Assembly (NCBI GenBank): GCA_016714605.1
Contig: JADKDL010000051.1
Coordinates: 1 to 14,804 of the forward strand
From: Bacteroidales bacterium
GTDB taxonomy: Bacteria; Bacteroidota; Bacteroidia; Bacteroidales; UBA1715
Reading direction: 5' to 3'
DNA: 14,804 nt
The position numbers were made by a program, and so were the translations under genes. Below are positions 8,090-14,373 of the stretch, piece after piece; the stretch's first letter is position 1; every line of letters starts with the position of its first letter. The notes under the pieces are model-generated. The model had not been told where the DNA came from. It worked only from the letters and a program-made list of their open reading frames with translations, and searched no databases.

Positions 8090-8611
8090 AATAAAATTTC
8101 AATGATTGGCTTTATGGCCACAGGAAAAACAAAGAATAGCATTTTATTGAGTCAGTTGCTCAACAGACCGGCAATAGATTCTGATGAAATGATTGTTGAA
8201 AAGGAAAATAAAACGATACCTGAAATTTTTGAAAAACACGGAGAGCCATATTTTAGAGATTTAGAAAAAAATACTTTAAAACAAATATTCGAAATGAATG
8301 GTTCGCATATAATTTCATGCGGAGGCGGCATCGTTGTAAACCAAGAAAACCGAAACTATTTAAGAAGTCAATCGCTTGTAATATGGCTATTTGCCAGTCC
8401 GGAAGCTATTGTTGCCAGACTGAAACCCGGCAAAAGACCACTGCTAGAAGTAGCCGATCCACTAGCTAAAGCAAAAGAATTACTTGGACAAAGATTACAC
8501 TATTATGCACAAACGGCTGATATACTCATAAGCACTGAAAGAAATTTAAAAGAATTAACCACTGAAAAAATCTATGACGAAATTAATAAAACCTTCGGCA
8601 ATAAATGGTAA
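8021..8611 (+). CDS. aroK: Shikimate kinase (C-terminal domain of the AroE-AroK fusion)
   Basis: AroK phosphorylates shikimate at the 3-OH with ATP. It has a P-loop GFMATGKT (about 8108-8131), the DSDEMIVE shikimate/Mg site, and IFEKHGEPYFRDLE with the substrate Arg. It also has SCGGGI, the lid-region RPLL, and QRLHYYAQTADI with the nucleotide-contact Arg. The open frame begins at 8021, but its first ~20 residues (MDMEPDHVAM) are the end of AroE, and the frame is open back to about 7844. The kinase therefore appears to be made as the C-terminal half of a fusion rather than from its own start. An internal start at an ATG such as 8048 remains possible. The 3' end overlaps aroA by 38 bp in another frame. 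Confidence 0.92.
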   Translation: MDMEPDHVAMKNGLGMYDLDKKLNKISMIGFMATGKTKNSILLSQLLNRPAIDSDEMIVEKENKTIPEIFEKHGEPYFRDLEKNTLKQIFEMNGSHIISCGGGIVVNQENRNYLRSQSLVIWLFASPEAIVARLKPGKRPLLEVADPLAKAKELLGQRLHYYAQTADILISTERNLKELTTEKIYDEINKTFGNKW

Positions 8612-9818
8612 AATAAGCGCTCCGGCTTCTAAAAGTATGATGCAGAGAGCTATTGCTATTGCTACTTTGGCTCATGGCACGTCAAAGCTTATTGGCTACA
8701 CAGCAAACGAAGACTCCGAAGCTGCTTTAGAAATTGCTCATAAATTGGGTGCAATGGTGAGCTTAGAAAACAATATCGTTGAAATTACAGGCGGACGAAC
8801 TCCTATTAATTACAGCTTACACTGCGGCGAAGCAGGCTTAGGAATTAGAATGTTTACTCCTATTGCCTCATTATACAATAAAACTTTTTTACTCGATGGT
8901 GCAGGTTCTTTAAGAAAAAGACCAATTGCAATGCTCGAAAAACCACTTCAAGAATTGGGCGTTACTGTAAAATCGACCGGAGGGTTTATTCCTATTGAGG
9001 TTACCGGACCAATAATTGGCGGACAAGCCACAGTAGACGGATCGCTTAGTTCACAAATGCTTACCGGGTTGCTCATTGCATTACCATTAGCTCAAAAAGA
9101 CACATTACTTAATGTTATAGATTTAAAAAGTAAGCCTTATATTGATATGACCATTCAAATAATGGCAGACTTTGGCGTATGTGTAGAGCATACAAATTAT
9201 GAAACATTCAGTATCAAAGCCAATCAGAAATACAACCCTCAAACTTACACCATAGAGGGCGACTGGAGTGGAGCTGCATTTTTGCTTGTTGCAGGTGCAT
9301 TGGGAGGCGAGGTAGAAGTTGGCAACCTGCGTACTAATTCTAAACAAGCAGATATTGCAATATTAGATGCTATAAGACAAGCAGGTGCTACTGTTACAAT
9401 TTCTGAAAATTCAGTGAAAATCAAGAAAAATTTATTGAAAGCCTACTCATTTGATGCAACCGAGTGCCCCGATTTATTTCCACCTTTGGTAGCGTTGGCT
9501 GCTCACTGCGAGGGTATTTCAAAAATTAAAGGCATAGAAAGACTTAAACACAAAGAAAGCGACAGAGCAACTGTTTTAAAAACAGAATTTGCTAAACTAG
9601 GCACAAAAATAACATTAGAAGGCGACACTATGTTTATACATGGCGGCACGCTAAAAGGAGGTATGCTACATGCCAACAACGACCATAGAATTGCAATGGC
9701 AGGAGCATGCGCAGCAATCTTAGCACAAACAGATGTAATCATAGAAAACCCGGAATGTATTGCAAAATCGTATCCCGGATTTTACGATGATTTTGAAAAA
9801 ATAAGTAGTTTAAAATAA
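8574..9818 (+). CDS. aroA: 3-phosphoshikimate 1-carboxyvinyltransferase (EPSP synthase)
   Basis: AroA transfers the enolpyruvyl group of PEP to shikimate 3-phosphate. The 414-residue protein is intact. Key elements in order are PASKSMMQRAIAIA (Lys and Ser pair at the PEP/S3P site), CGEAGLGIRMFTP, DGAGSLRKRPI, SLSSQMLTGLLIALP (S3P Ser-Ser-Gln), and SKPYIDMT. They are followed by GDWSGAAFLL, ECPDLFPPLVALA (catalytic Asp), KHKESDRA (catalytic Glu), NNDHRIAMA and AKSYPGFYDDF. The CGEAGLGIRM segment aligns with the E. coli NAGTAMRP loop, so the Thr and Pro positions there differ, consistent with a divergent EPSP synthase lineage. Translation starts at ATG 8574 inside the end of aroK; aroC begins 16 bp after its stop. 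All catalytic residues that I can identify are present. Confidence 0.96.
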   Translation: MTKLIKPSAINGKISAPASKSMMQRAIAIATLAHGTSKLIGYTANEDSEAALEIAHKLGAMVSLENNIVEITGGRTPINYSLHCGEAGLGIRMFTPIASLYNKTFLLDGAGSLRKRPIAMLEKPLQELGVTVKSTGGFIPIEVTGPIIGGQATVDGSLSSQMLTGLLIALPLAQKDTLLNVIDLKSKPYIDMTIQIMADFGVCVEHTNYETFSIKANQKYNPQTYTIEGDWSGAAFLLVAGALGGEVEVGNLRTNSKQADIAILDAIRQAGATVTISENSVKIKKNLLKAYSFDATECPDLFPPLVALAAHCEGISKIKGIERLKHKESDRATVLKTEFAKLGTKITLEGDTMFIHGGTLKGGMLHANNDHRIAMAGACAAILAQTDVIIENPECIAKSYPGFYDDFEKISSLK

Positions 9819-9834
9819 TTTAAAAATTTATAAG

Positions 9835-10824
9835 ATGAACAGTTTTGGAAGATTGTTTCGTGTCAGCATATACGGAGAAAGTCACGGCATACAAATAGGA
9901 GTTGTAGTAGATGGTTGTCCGGCTGGAATATCACTTTGTGAAGACGATTTAAAAGAAGACTTTGCCCGACGAAGAGCCGGAGGTATAGGCACAACCCCGC
10001 GTATTGAGCCCGATCTGCCACGAATAGTAAGTGGCGTATATAAAGGAAAAACAACGGGTGCTCCTATTTCTGTTGTATTTGAGAATACAAATACTAAATC
10101 GAAAGATTACGAAAATCTTTGGGATCAGCCAAGACCTGGTCATGCTGACTACACCGGACAACAAAAATATGGAAGCAACAACGACCCAAGAGGTGGCGGT
10201 CATTTTTCAGGGAGAATAACCCTTGGTATTGTAGCTGCCGGAGTTATTGCAAAAAAAATACTTGCACCTATTAAAATTGAAGCTAAACTCATAGAAGCAG
10301 GAGGCTCAACCAATATTGAAGCTGCTGTAAAAGCCGCAGTAGATGCTCACGATTCTATTGGTGGTCTCATTGAATGCACCTGTACCAATATGCCCAAAGA
10401 ATTAGGAGAACCATTTTTCGACGCTACAGAATCTATGATAGCACACATTATCTTTGCCATTCCAGCTACAAAAGGTATAGAATTCGGTTCGGGCTTTGCC
10501 TCAGCAAGAATGAAAGGCAGCGAACATAATGACATATTTACCAACAACTTAGGTAGCACCAAAACAAACTATGCAGCTGGTATTAATGGTGGTATAACCA
10601 ATGGTAACGATATTGTTTTCAGAGTTGCAGTGAAGCCAACCTCAAGTATTGGAGTTACACAAGAAACTTTCAATTTCAAAACAAATAAAATTGAATCGCT
10701 TCTTATTGAAGGCAGACACGATGCTTGTATAGCTCTTAGAATTCCGGTAGTTATAGAATGCGCAACAGCTATTGCTTTAGCAGACTTAATACTACTTGAA
10801 CAACAAAGAAGTAGAGTTTTTTAG
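9835..10824 (+). CDS. aroC: Chorismate synthase
   Basis: AroC makes chorismate from EPSP using reduced FMN. The 329-residue protein begins MNSFGRLFRVSIYGESHG, the family signature with the first catalytic His. It continues with RRRAGGIGTTPRIEPD, RPGHADYTGQQKYG, and DPRGGGHFSGRITLGIVAAG (FMN/EPSP-binding Arg and the second His). NYAAGINGGITNGNDIVFR, VKPTSSIG and GRHDACIALRIPVV (catalytic Asp region) complete the site. It is somewhat shorter than the common ~355 residues, but no motif is absent, so it looks like a compact intact form. It is the last aro gene of the second unit, 16 bp after aroA. No clear terminator follows, and the next gene starts 54 bp downstream, so read-through is possible. 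Confidence 0.96.
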   Translation: MNSFGRLFRVSIYGESHGIQIGVVVDGCPAGISLCEDDLKEDFARRRAGGIGTTPRIEPDLPRIVSGVYKGKTTGAPISVVFENTNTKSKDYENLWDQPRPGHADYTGQQKYGSNNDPRGGGHFSGRITLGIVAAGVIAKKILAPIKIEAKLIEAGGSTNIEAAVKAAVDAHDSIGGLIECTCTNMPKELGEPFFDATESMIAHIIFAIPATKGIEFGSGFASARMKGSEHNDIFTNNLGSTKTNYAAGINGGITNGNDIVFRVAVKPTSSIGVTQETFNFKTNKIESLLIEGRHDACIALRIPVVIECATAIALADLILLEQQRSRVF

Positions 10825-10877
10825 TAAATCTGCGAAATGAATTACTTGCTTAAATATTAATAATAAAATACAAGACG

Positions 10878-11666
10878 ATGAACACAACGATAAAAATTTC
10901 AATACTAGTAGTCATTTTTTCTGTTGGTATTGTGTATTTGTATTACATAACTAAGAAAGTTCATAATTTTGCTCCGGCAGTTCACAAATCAGAAACAATA
11001 TCAGGGAAATTAAGATACCGTTATTTCACCCCTGAAGTCAAAGCAAATGAAAAATATCCACTTGTAATATACTTGCATGGAGGTGGGAGTCGAGGGAAAA
11101 ACAATAGGTCGCAGCTCGAAGAGATTGCTAGAAATTTAGCATCAGATTCTATTCAAGAAAAATACCCATCTTTCGTAATTGCACCCCAATGTCCTCATGA
11201 TAAACAATTTCTAGACATACATTATAAACAATACCCTATAGCCTTCCATTCGCAAGATGAAGTACCTGAGAGTATTGAAACAAAACTAATTGTAGATTTA
11301 ATAAAAGAATTCTCACAAAAATACCCAATAGATACCACAAGAATATATGTTTGTGGGTTTAGTATGGGCGCATCAGGCTCATGGGATATAATTACCAGAT
11401 ACCCAAATTTGTTTAGTGCAGCCTTTATGATTGCAGGGTCTAAAGACACAACTAAAGTTGAAAAAGTAAAGCACTTACCAATTTGGTTTTTTCATGGTAA
11501 GCACGACAATATTTGTACATCAGAAACGAGCGAAAAAACACACGAAGCACTCGTGAAAATTAATGGCAACAGTAAACTTACCGTTTTCGATGCCGGACAT
11601 GGTTGCATAAAAGAAACGCTTAATACACCTGGGTTGTATGAATGGCTCTTTGCTCAAAAGAAATAA
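10878..11666 (+). CDS. Membrane-anchored alpha/beta hydrolase (esterase/LpqC-like)
   Basis: This 262-residue protein has an N-terminal hydrophobic anchor (about residues 7-26, ISILVVIFSVGIVYLYYI), so it is probably held on the periplasmic side of the inner membrane or secreted. The fold is shown by PLVIYLHGGGSRGKN (oxyanion HGGG, about residues 62-76), FVIAPQCP, RIYVCGFSMGASGSWD (nucleophile Ser in G-F-S-M-G), FFHGKHDNI (acid Asp) and DAGHGCIKE (catalytic His). The full Ser-Asp-His triad is therefore present. The family includes carboxylesterases, feruloyl esterases and polyhydroxybutyrate depolymerase-like proteins; the substrate cannot be read from the sequence. It lies 54 bp after aroC on the same strand but has no obvious role in aromatic biosynthesis. 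Confidence 0.88.
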   Translation: MNTTIKISILVVIFSVGIVYLYYITKKVHNFAPAVHKSETISGKLRYRYFTPEVKANEKYPLVIYLHGGGSRGKNNRSQLEEIARNLASDSIQEKYPSFVIAPQCPHDKQFLDIHYKQYPIAFHSQDEVPESIETKLIVDLIKEFSQKYPIDTTRIYVCGFSMGASGSWDIITRYPNLFSAAFMIAGSKDTTKVEKVKHLPIWFFHGKHDNICTSETSEKTHEALVKINGNSKLTVFDAGHGCIKETLNTPGLYEWLFAQKK

Positions 11667-11805
11667 GTTAAAATCATTGCTTACTTTAAGTAAAAAAAGT
11701 TTCTGTTTCATTTGTGGAAAGCTGGAGTTTAAAAGTTATTGAATAATTCCCTAGATAGTCTGAGCTTGTTGTATAAGCAAGTACAAGATTATAGTACGCG
11801 AGACA

Positions 11806-11886
11806 CGAGTTTTTAACTCGGACTTTACGAAGTAAATGTAATTTATTGTTTAATTCGGCACGAGCTAAAAGCTCGCGCCATCGGGG
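11806..11886 (+). repeat. 81-bp dispersed repeat, copy A
   Basis: This block aligns without gaps to 14253-14333 with about 7 mismatches in 81 (about 91% identity). It holds two small palindromes, CGAGTT-TTT-AACTCG at the left and CGAGCT-AAA-AGCTCG near the right, and ends in CATCGGGG. It begins 140 bp after the hydrolase stop and ends 80 bp before the next gene. The remainder of 11667-11965 contains only a weak TTACTT-T-AAGTAA hairpin near 11682. Confidence 0.85.
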
Positions 11887-11965
11887 ACGATTCCCAAAAT
11901 TAATTTTTATTTTAGAAAATTATCATATTATTCTGCTTATAGTTCATCGTTTAATTTGTAATATA

Positions 11966-12538
11966 ATGAAAAAAAGAATTTTATTTCTTTCAATAATTTT
12001 GATTTTATTTATTTTGTTAGGTTTTCTAATATTAAAAAAGGGTTCAAATTTTAATTGGGGGATGATTCCCGGAGTTAAAGATTTTCCTAATATACCTCGC
12101 AGCAGTATGAGTTCAGAAGAGCAAGGTTTATTATTAGCAAAATATAAGCCGAGTCAAGATAAAATAATGATAAATGGAGAATCATTTTTAATTTTAGATA
12201 CATGGACTACATATTGGTTTAAAACCCAATTTTCAAAAGAAATAAATAAAAATTTTTATAAGTTTTTTGTTTCAATTAGAAATGAAGAAACCGGAAAGTA
12301 CTGTGAATTGAAAAATGAAAATGAGTATTGTAAAACATGTGAAAATGAATTTATATACATTAGAAATTATGTGAAATATAATGGAAAAAAATATGGATAC
12401 ACAAATGGTGTAGGAAAAACTAATGATTTTTTAAGTATAGACTTTATATCAGAAAATAAACCTATACCGCCTGATACAATTACATTTGAGTTTAAAAACA
12501 TAGATAAAAGTACTGTTGTTAATTTTATAAAGGAATAA
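11966..12538 (+). CDS. Membrane-anchored protein of unknown function
   Basis: I do not recognise this 190-residue protein. The ATG at 11966 is preferred over upstream in-frame starts because it puts the charged MKKR directly before a long hydrophobic segment (about residues 5-24, ILFLSIILILFILLGFLILK), a signal anchor. The rest is polar and likely lies outside the cytoplasm. It has a cluster of three cysteines (YCELKNENEYCKTCE, about residues 112-126), aromatic-rich stretches such as TWTTYWFKTQF, and a C-terminal ITFEFKNIDKSTVVNF that may be a beta strand. It is intact and unusually AT-rich in codon use. It follows repeat copy A by 80 bp, as the partial secreted-protein gene follows copy B. 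No catalytic motif is visible. Confidence 0.75.
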   Translation: MKKRILFLSIILILFILLGFLILKKGSNFNWGMIPGVKDFPNIPRSSMSSEEQGLLLAKYKPSQDKIMINGESFLILDTWTTYWFKTQFSKEINKNFYKFFVSIRNEETGKYCELKNENEYCKTCENEFIYIRNYVKYNGKKYGYTNGVGKTNDFLSIDFISENKPIPPDTITFEFKNIDKSTVVNFIKE

Positions 12539-12553
12539 TTGGTTCCTTGTTCA

Positions 12554-12573
12554 GCGAAGCGTCCTCGCTTCGT
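12554..12573 (+). repeat. Palindromic repeat, GCGAAGCG stem
   Basis: GCGAAGCG (12554-12561) pairs with CGCTTCGT (12566-12573), including one G-T pair, around the loop TCCT. It lies 16 bp after the preceding stop codon. It has no T run, so it is more likely a dispersed palindromic element than a terminator. Confidence 0.6.
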
Positions 12574-12608
12574 CGCAGCTATCAAGGTCTCTGGCCTGTT
12601 AATAAAAA

Positions 12609-12655
12609 TGTCTGAACCTTGATTTATTGGATTTATAGATTAACATGATTTTTTG
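12609..12655 (+). repeat. 47-bp dispersed repeat, first copy
   Basis: It starts TGTCTGAACCTTGATT and ends CATGATTTTTTG. It aligns gap-free to 12932-12978 at roughly 70% identity. It resembles the TGTCTGAATC-x-TGATT type of intergenic repeat that I recall from Bacteroidota genomes. Confidence 0.55.
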
Positions 12656-12687
12656 AAAACGTCAGTGAAAAACACTGGCGTTTTTTT
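12656..12687 (+). terminator. Intrinsic terminator
   Basis: AAAACGTCAGTG (12656-12667) pairs with CACTGGCGTTTT (12673-12684), one G-T pair and a five-A loop, with seven T following the GC-rich part of the stem (12681-12687). It is the likely transcription end for the gene stopping at 12538. Confidence 0.85.
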
Positions 12688-12813
12688 ATTCTAGGTTTGT
12701 TTATCTTAGGTTAATTGGTAGTTTTTTGCATCCTTATTGGCATTTCAATAATTTTCAATTTAATTCATTATTAGCGAATATATTAGGGCTTCTAGCATAC
12801 TTTGATTTTTCGC

Positions 12814-12843
12814 TGTAGAGAAAATTCATGAATTTTCTTTACG
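12814..12843 (+). repeat. Long inverted repeat around GAATTCATGAATTC-like centre
   Basis: GAAAATTCATGAATTTTC (12820-12837) is a perfect 18-base palindrome, and pairing continues outward to 12815/12842 with one G-T pair. There is no T run beyond the stem and no gene on either side within 200 bp. It could be a bidirectional hairpin, a protein-binding site or a repeat remnant. Confidence 0.55.
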
Positions 12844-12905
12844 CTGCAAAATGGTAGTTAATTGCAAATTCTGTAATTTACCGCCTTGCAAAGTATCTCC
12901 TGTAG

Positions 12906-12925
12906 AGACGCACGGACGTGCGTCT
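12906..12925 (+). repeat. Palindromic repeat, AGACGCAC-GTGCGTCT
   Basis: AGACGCAC and GTGCGTCT form a perfect 8-bp stem around GGAC. Together with the preceding TGTAG it matches the GTAGAGACGCACG-x-CGTGCGTCTC dispersed repeat that I recall from several bacterial genomes. Confidence 0.65.
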
Positions 12926-12931
12926 TGAAAA

Positions 12932-12978
12932 TGTCAGAATCATGATTTTTATGATAAAAAGATATCCTTGATTTTTTG
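12932..12978 (+). repeat. 47-bp dispersed repeat, second copy
   Basis: It begins TGTCAGAATCATGATTTTT and ends TCCTTGATTTTTTG. It is a diverged copy (about 70% identity) of 12609-12655, directly after the AGACGCAC palindrome. Confidence 0.5.
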
Positions 12979-12986
12979 TATATTTG
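12979..12986 (+). promoter_or_regulatory. Possible -7 box for the Rpn-type gene
   Basis: TATATTTG fits TAnnTTTG and lies 96 bp before the ATG at 13082, right after the 47-bp repeat. No TTG stands at the ideal -33 position. Together with the repeats and terminator listed above, this accounts for what I can see in the 543-bp gene-free stretch 12539-13081. Confidence 0.35.
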
Positions 12987-13081
12987 CATTAAATTTTAGT
13001 TCAAATGCTTAATTTTGAGCATCTAATAAACGATGTAATACATTATAAAATTATCAAATCTCCTCATTTTCAAATTATCTT

Positions 13082-14133
13082 ATGAAAATCATCAACCCAC
13101 TATACGACAACGCCTTCAAGTACCTGATGGACAATGAGCAAATTGCCAAAATGGTATTGAGCATCATTTTGGGCGAAACGGTACTGTCGTTACAATCAAA
13201 ACCCCAAGAAACACAACTTTTTACCGATACTACCAGAAAAACTGCGCGATACGATTTTAAAGCAATCATACGCGGCAACGACAACCTAGAACGCACCATA
13301 CTCATTGAGCTGCAAAAATACAAACACCCCGATCCTATTATGCGATTCAGGGAATATCTTGCAGAAAACTACCGTAAAGAAGAAACTATAATCACCAGCA
13401 GCGGCGAAGAACAAAAACAAGCCCTGCCAATTGTAACTATCTATATACTAGGCTACCAAATCACACAGGCAGACATACTTGCACTGCAAGTAGGCAGACA
13501 TGTAAAGACCTTATTTGGGATACCCCTATTACAGAAAAACTAGATTTCGTAGAACTGCTTACCCATGTGTGTTTTATATTCCAAGTAGGAATGAAACGGA
13601 AAAATTGCGAGGCACCAGACTAGAATATTTCCTAAGTCTGTTCTCTCAAAGCTGCATGGCGAAGAAGCTAACTACCTAATAGATATTGAGCTAGATGAAA
13701 CTGCAAAAAGACAAGCACATAGGAGAAATAGTAAAATACCTGAACCAAGCTACCCTTGATGAAGGCATGGTGCGTAGTCTCAAATACAGCACAGTACGAA
13801 AAAGGTGTTCGCACCATAGAGCAAGAGCTTAAAGATATGTTAATTGCAAAAGAAACTGCCCTTGCAAAAGAAGCAGAAGCAAACAAAAAAGCAGAAAAAG
13901 AACGAGCAGAAAAAGAAGCCGCTTTAAAAAAAGAAGCAGAAGCCATTGCAGATAAAGAAAAAGAACGAGCTGCAAAAGAAGCAGCACTCAAAAATGAATC
14001 AGAAGCCCTTGCAAAAATTATCAATTTAGTACACAATCTGCATACTAATAATTTAACAAATGAAAATATTTCAGCAATGACCGGATTAAGTATAGCAGAA
14101 GTAGAAGCAATTTTAAATGCGAATAATAAATAA
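13082..14133 (+). pseudogene. Rpn-type PD-(D/E)XK nuclease/putative transposase, frameshifted
   Basis: The first 140 codons are intact: INPLYDNAFKYLMDNE at the N-terminus, then a nuclease core with ARYDFKAIIRG (Asp) and TILIELQKYKHPD (E-x-Q catalytic strand). RFREYLAENY and PIVTIYILGY follow. These match the Rpn/PD-(D/E)XK transposase-like family, whose characterised members promote RecA-independent recombination. From about 13500 to 13810 the frame shifts four or five times, yet CKDLIWDTPITEKLDFVELL, TRLEYFLSLFSQ, LHGEEANYLIDIELDE and DKHIGEIVKYLNQATLDEG can still be read in order. The C-terminal frame (stop at 14133) has EQELKDMLIAKE, a Lys/Glu/Ala-rich coiled coil made of 21-residue repeats, and a final ENISAMTGLSIAEVEAIL segment typical of this family's tail. 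Intact length would be about 350 residues. Confidence 0.82.
13849..14022 (+). repeat. 63-bp tandem repeat coding for a coiled coil
   Basis: Two full 63-bp units (13897-13959 and 13960-14022) and a preceding partial one (13849-13896) encode 21-residue, three-heptad blocks. Each full block begins KERA-x-KEAAL and continues to EAEA or ESEA. The repeats are imperfect at the DNA level. Confidence 0.7.
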
Positions 14134-14252
14134 ATCAGAGATTTTTTGCCAAAAGATCAAAAAACAATATATTTACAACGAGTTCATTGAAAGATTGATA
14201 TAGGCTAAAAGTAGAGCATTTCCCGCGCCCGACTACCTTGGCAACGCTGGTT

Positions 14253-14333
14253 CGAGTTTGTACCTCGGACCTTACGAAGTAATTGTAATTGATTGTTTAA
14301 TACGGCACGAGCTACAAGCTCGCGCCATCGGGG
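14253..14333 (+). repeat. 81-bp dispersed repeat, copy B
   Basis: It is the same length and orientation as 11806-11886, with about 7 mismatches. Its left hairpin is longer here, because GGTTCGAG (14249-14256) can pair with CTCGGACC (14264-14271, one G-T pair). The copy ends 40 bp before the next start codon. Apart from this repeat, 14134-14373 shows only a weak A/T stem near 14145-14166. Confidence 0.85.
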
Positions 14334-14373
14334 GGTGTTTATAAAAGTATAAAATTTTTAGGAATAATTGAAT

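Noticed and set aside
9503..9742. Minus-strand open frame within aroA
   Set aside because: aroA carries all expected catalytic motifs in this span; the antisense peptide is low-complexity and has no motif.
11846..11965. Upstream extension of the anchored-protein gene to 11846
   Set aside because: The extra 40 codons translate part of the 81-bp repeat and precede an obvious MKKR signal anchor at 11966.
12554..12978. CRISPR array
   Set aside because: The repeats are of different kinds, unevenly spaced and palindromic; there are no regular spacers and no cas gene.
13668..14036. 122-residue minus-strand Ser/Ala/Phe-rich open frame
   Set aside because: It is the antisense of the Lys/Glu/Ala coiled-coil repeats of the Rpn-type gene; the composition explains the long open frame.
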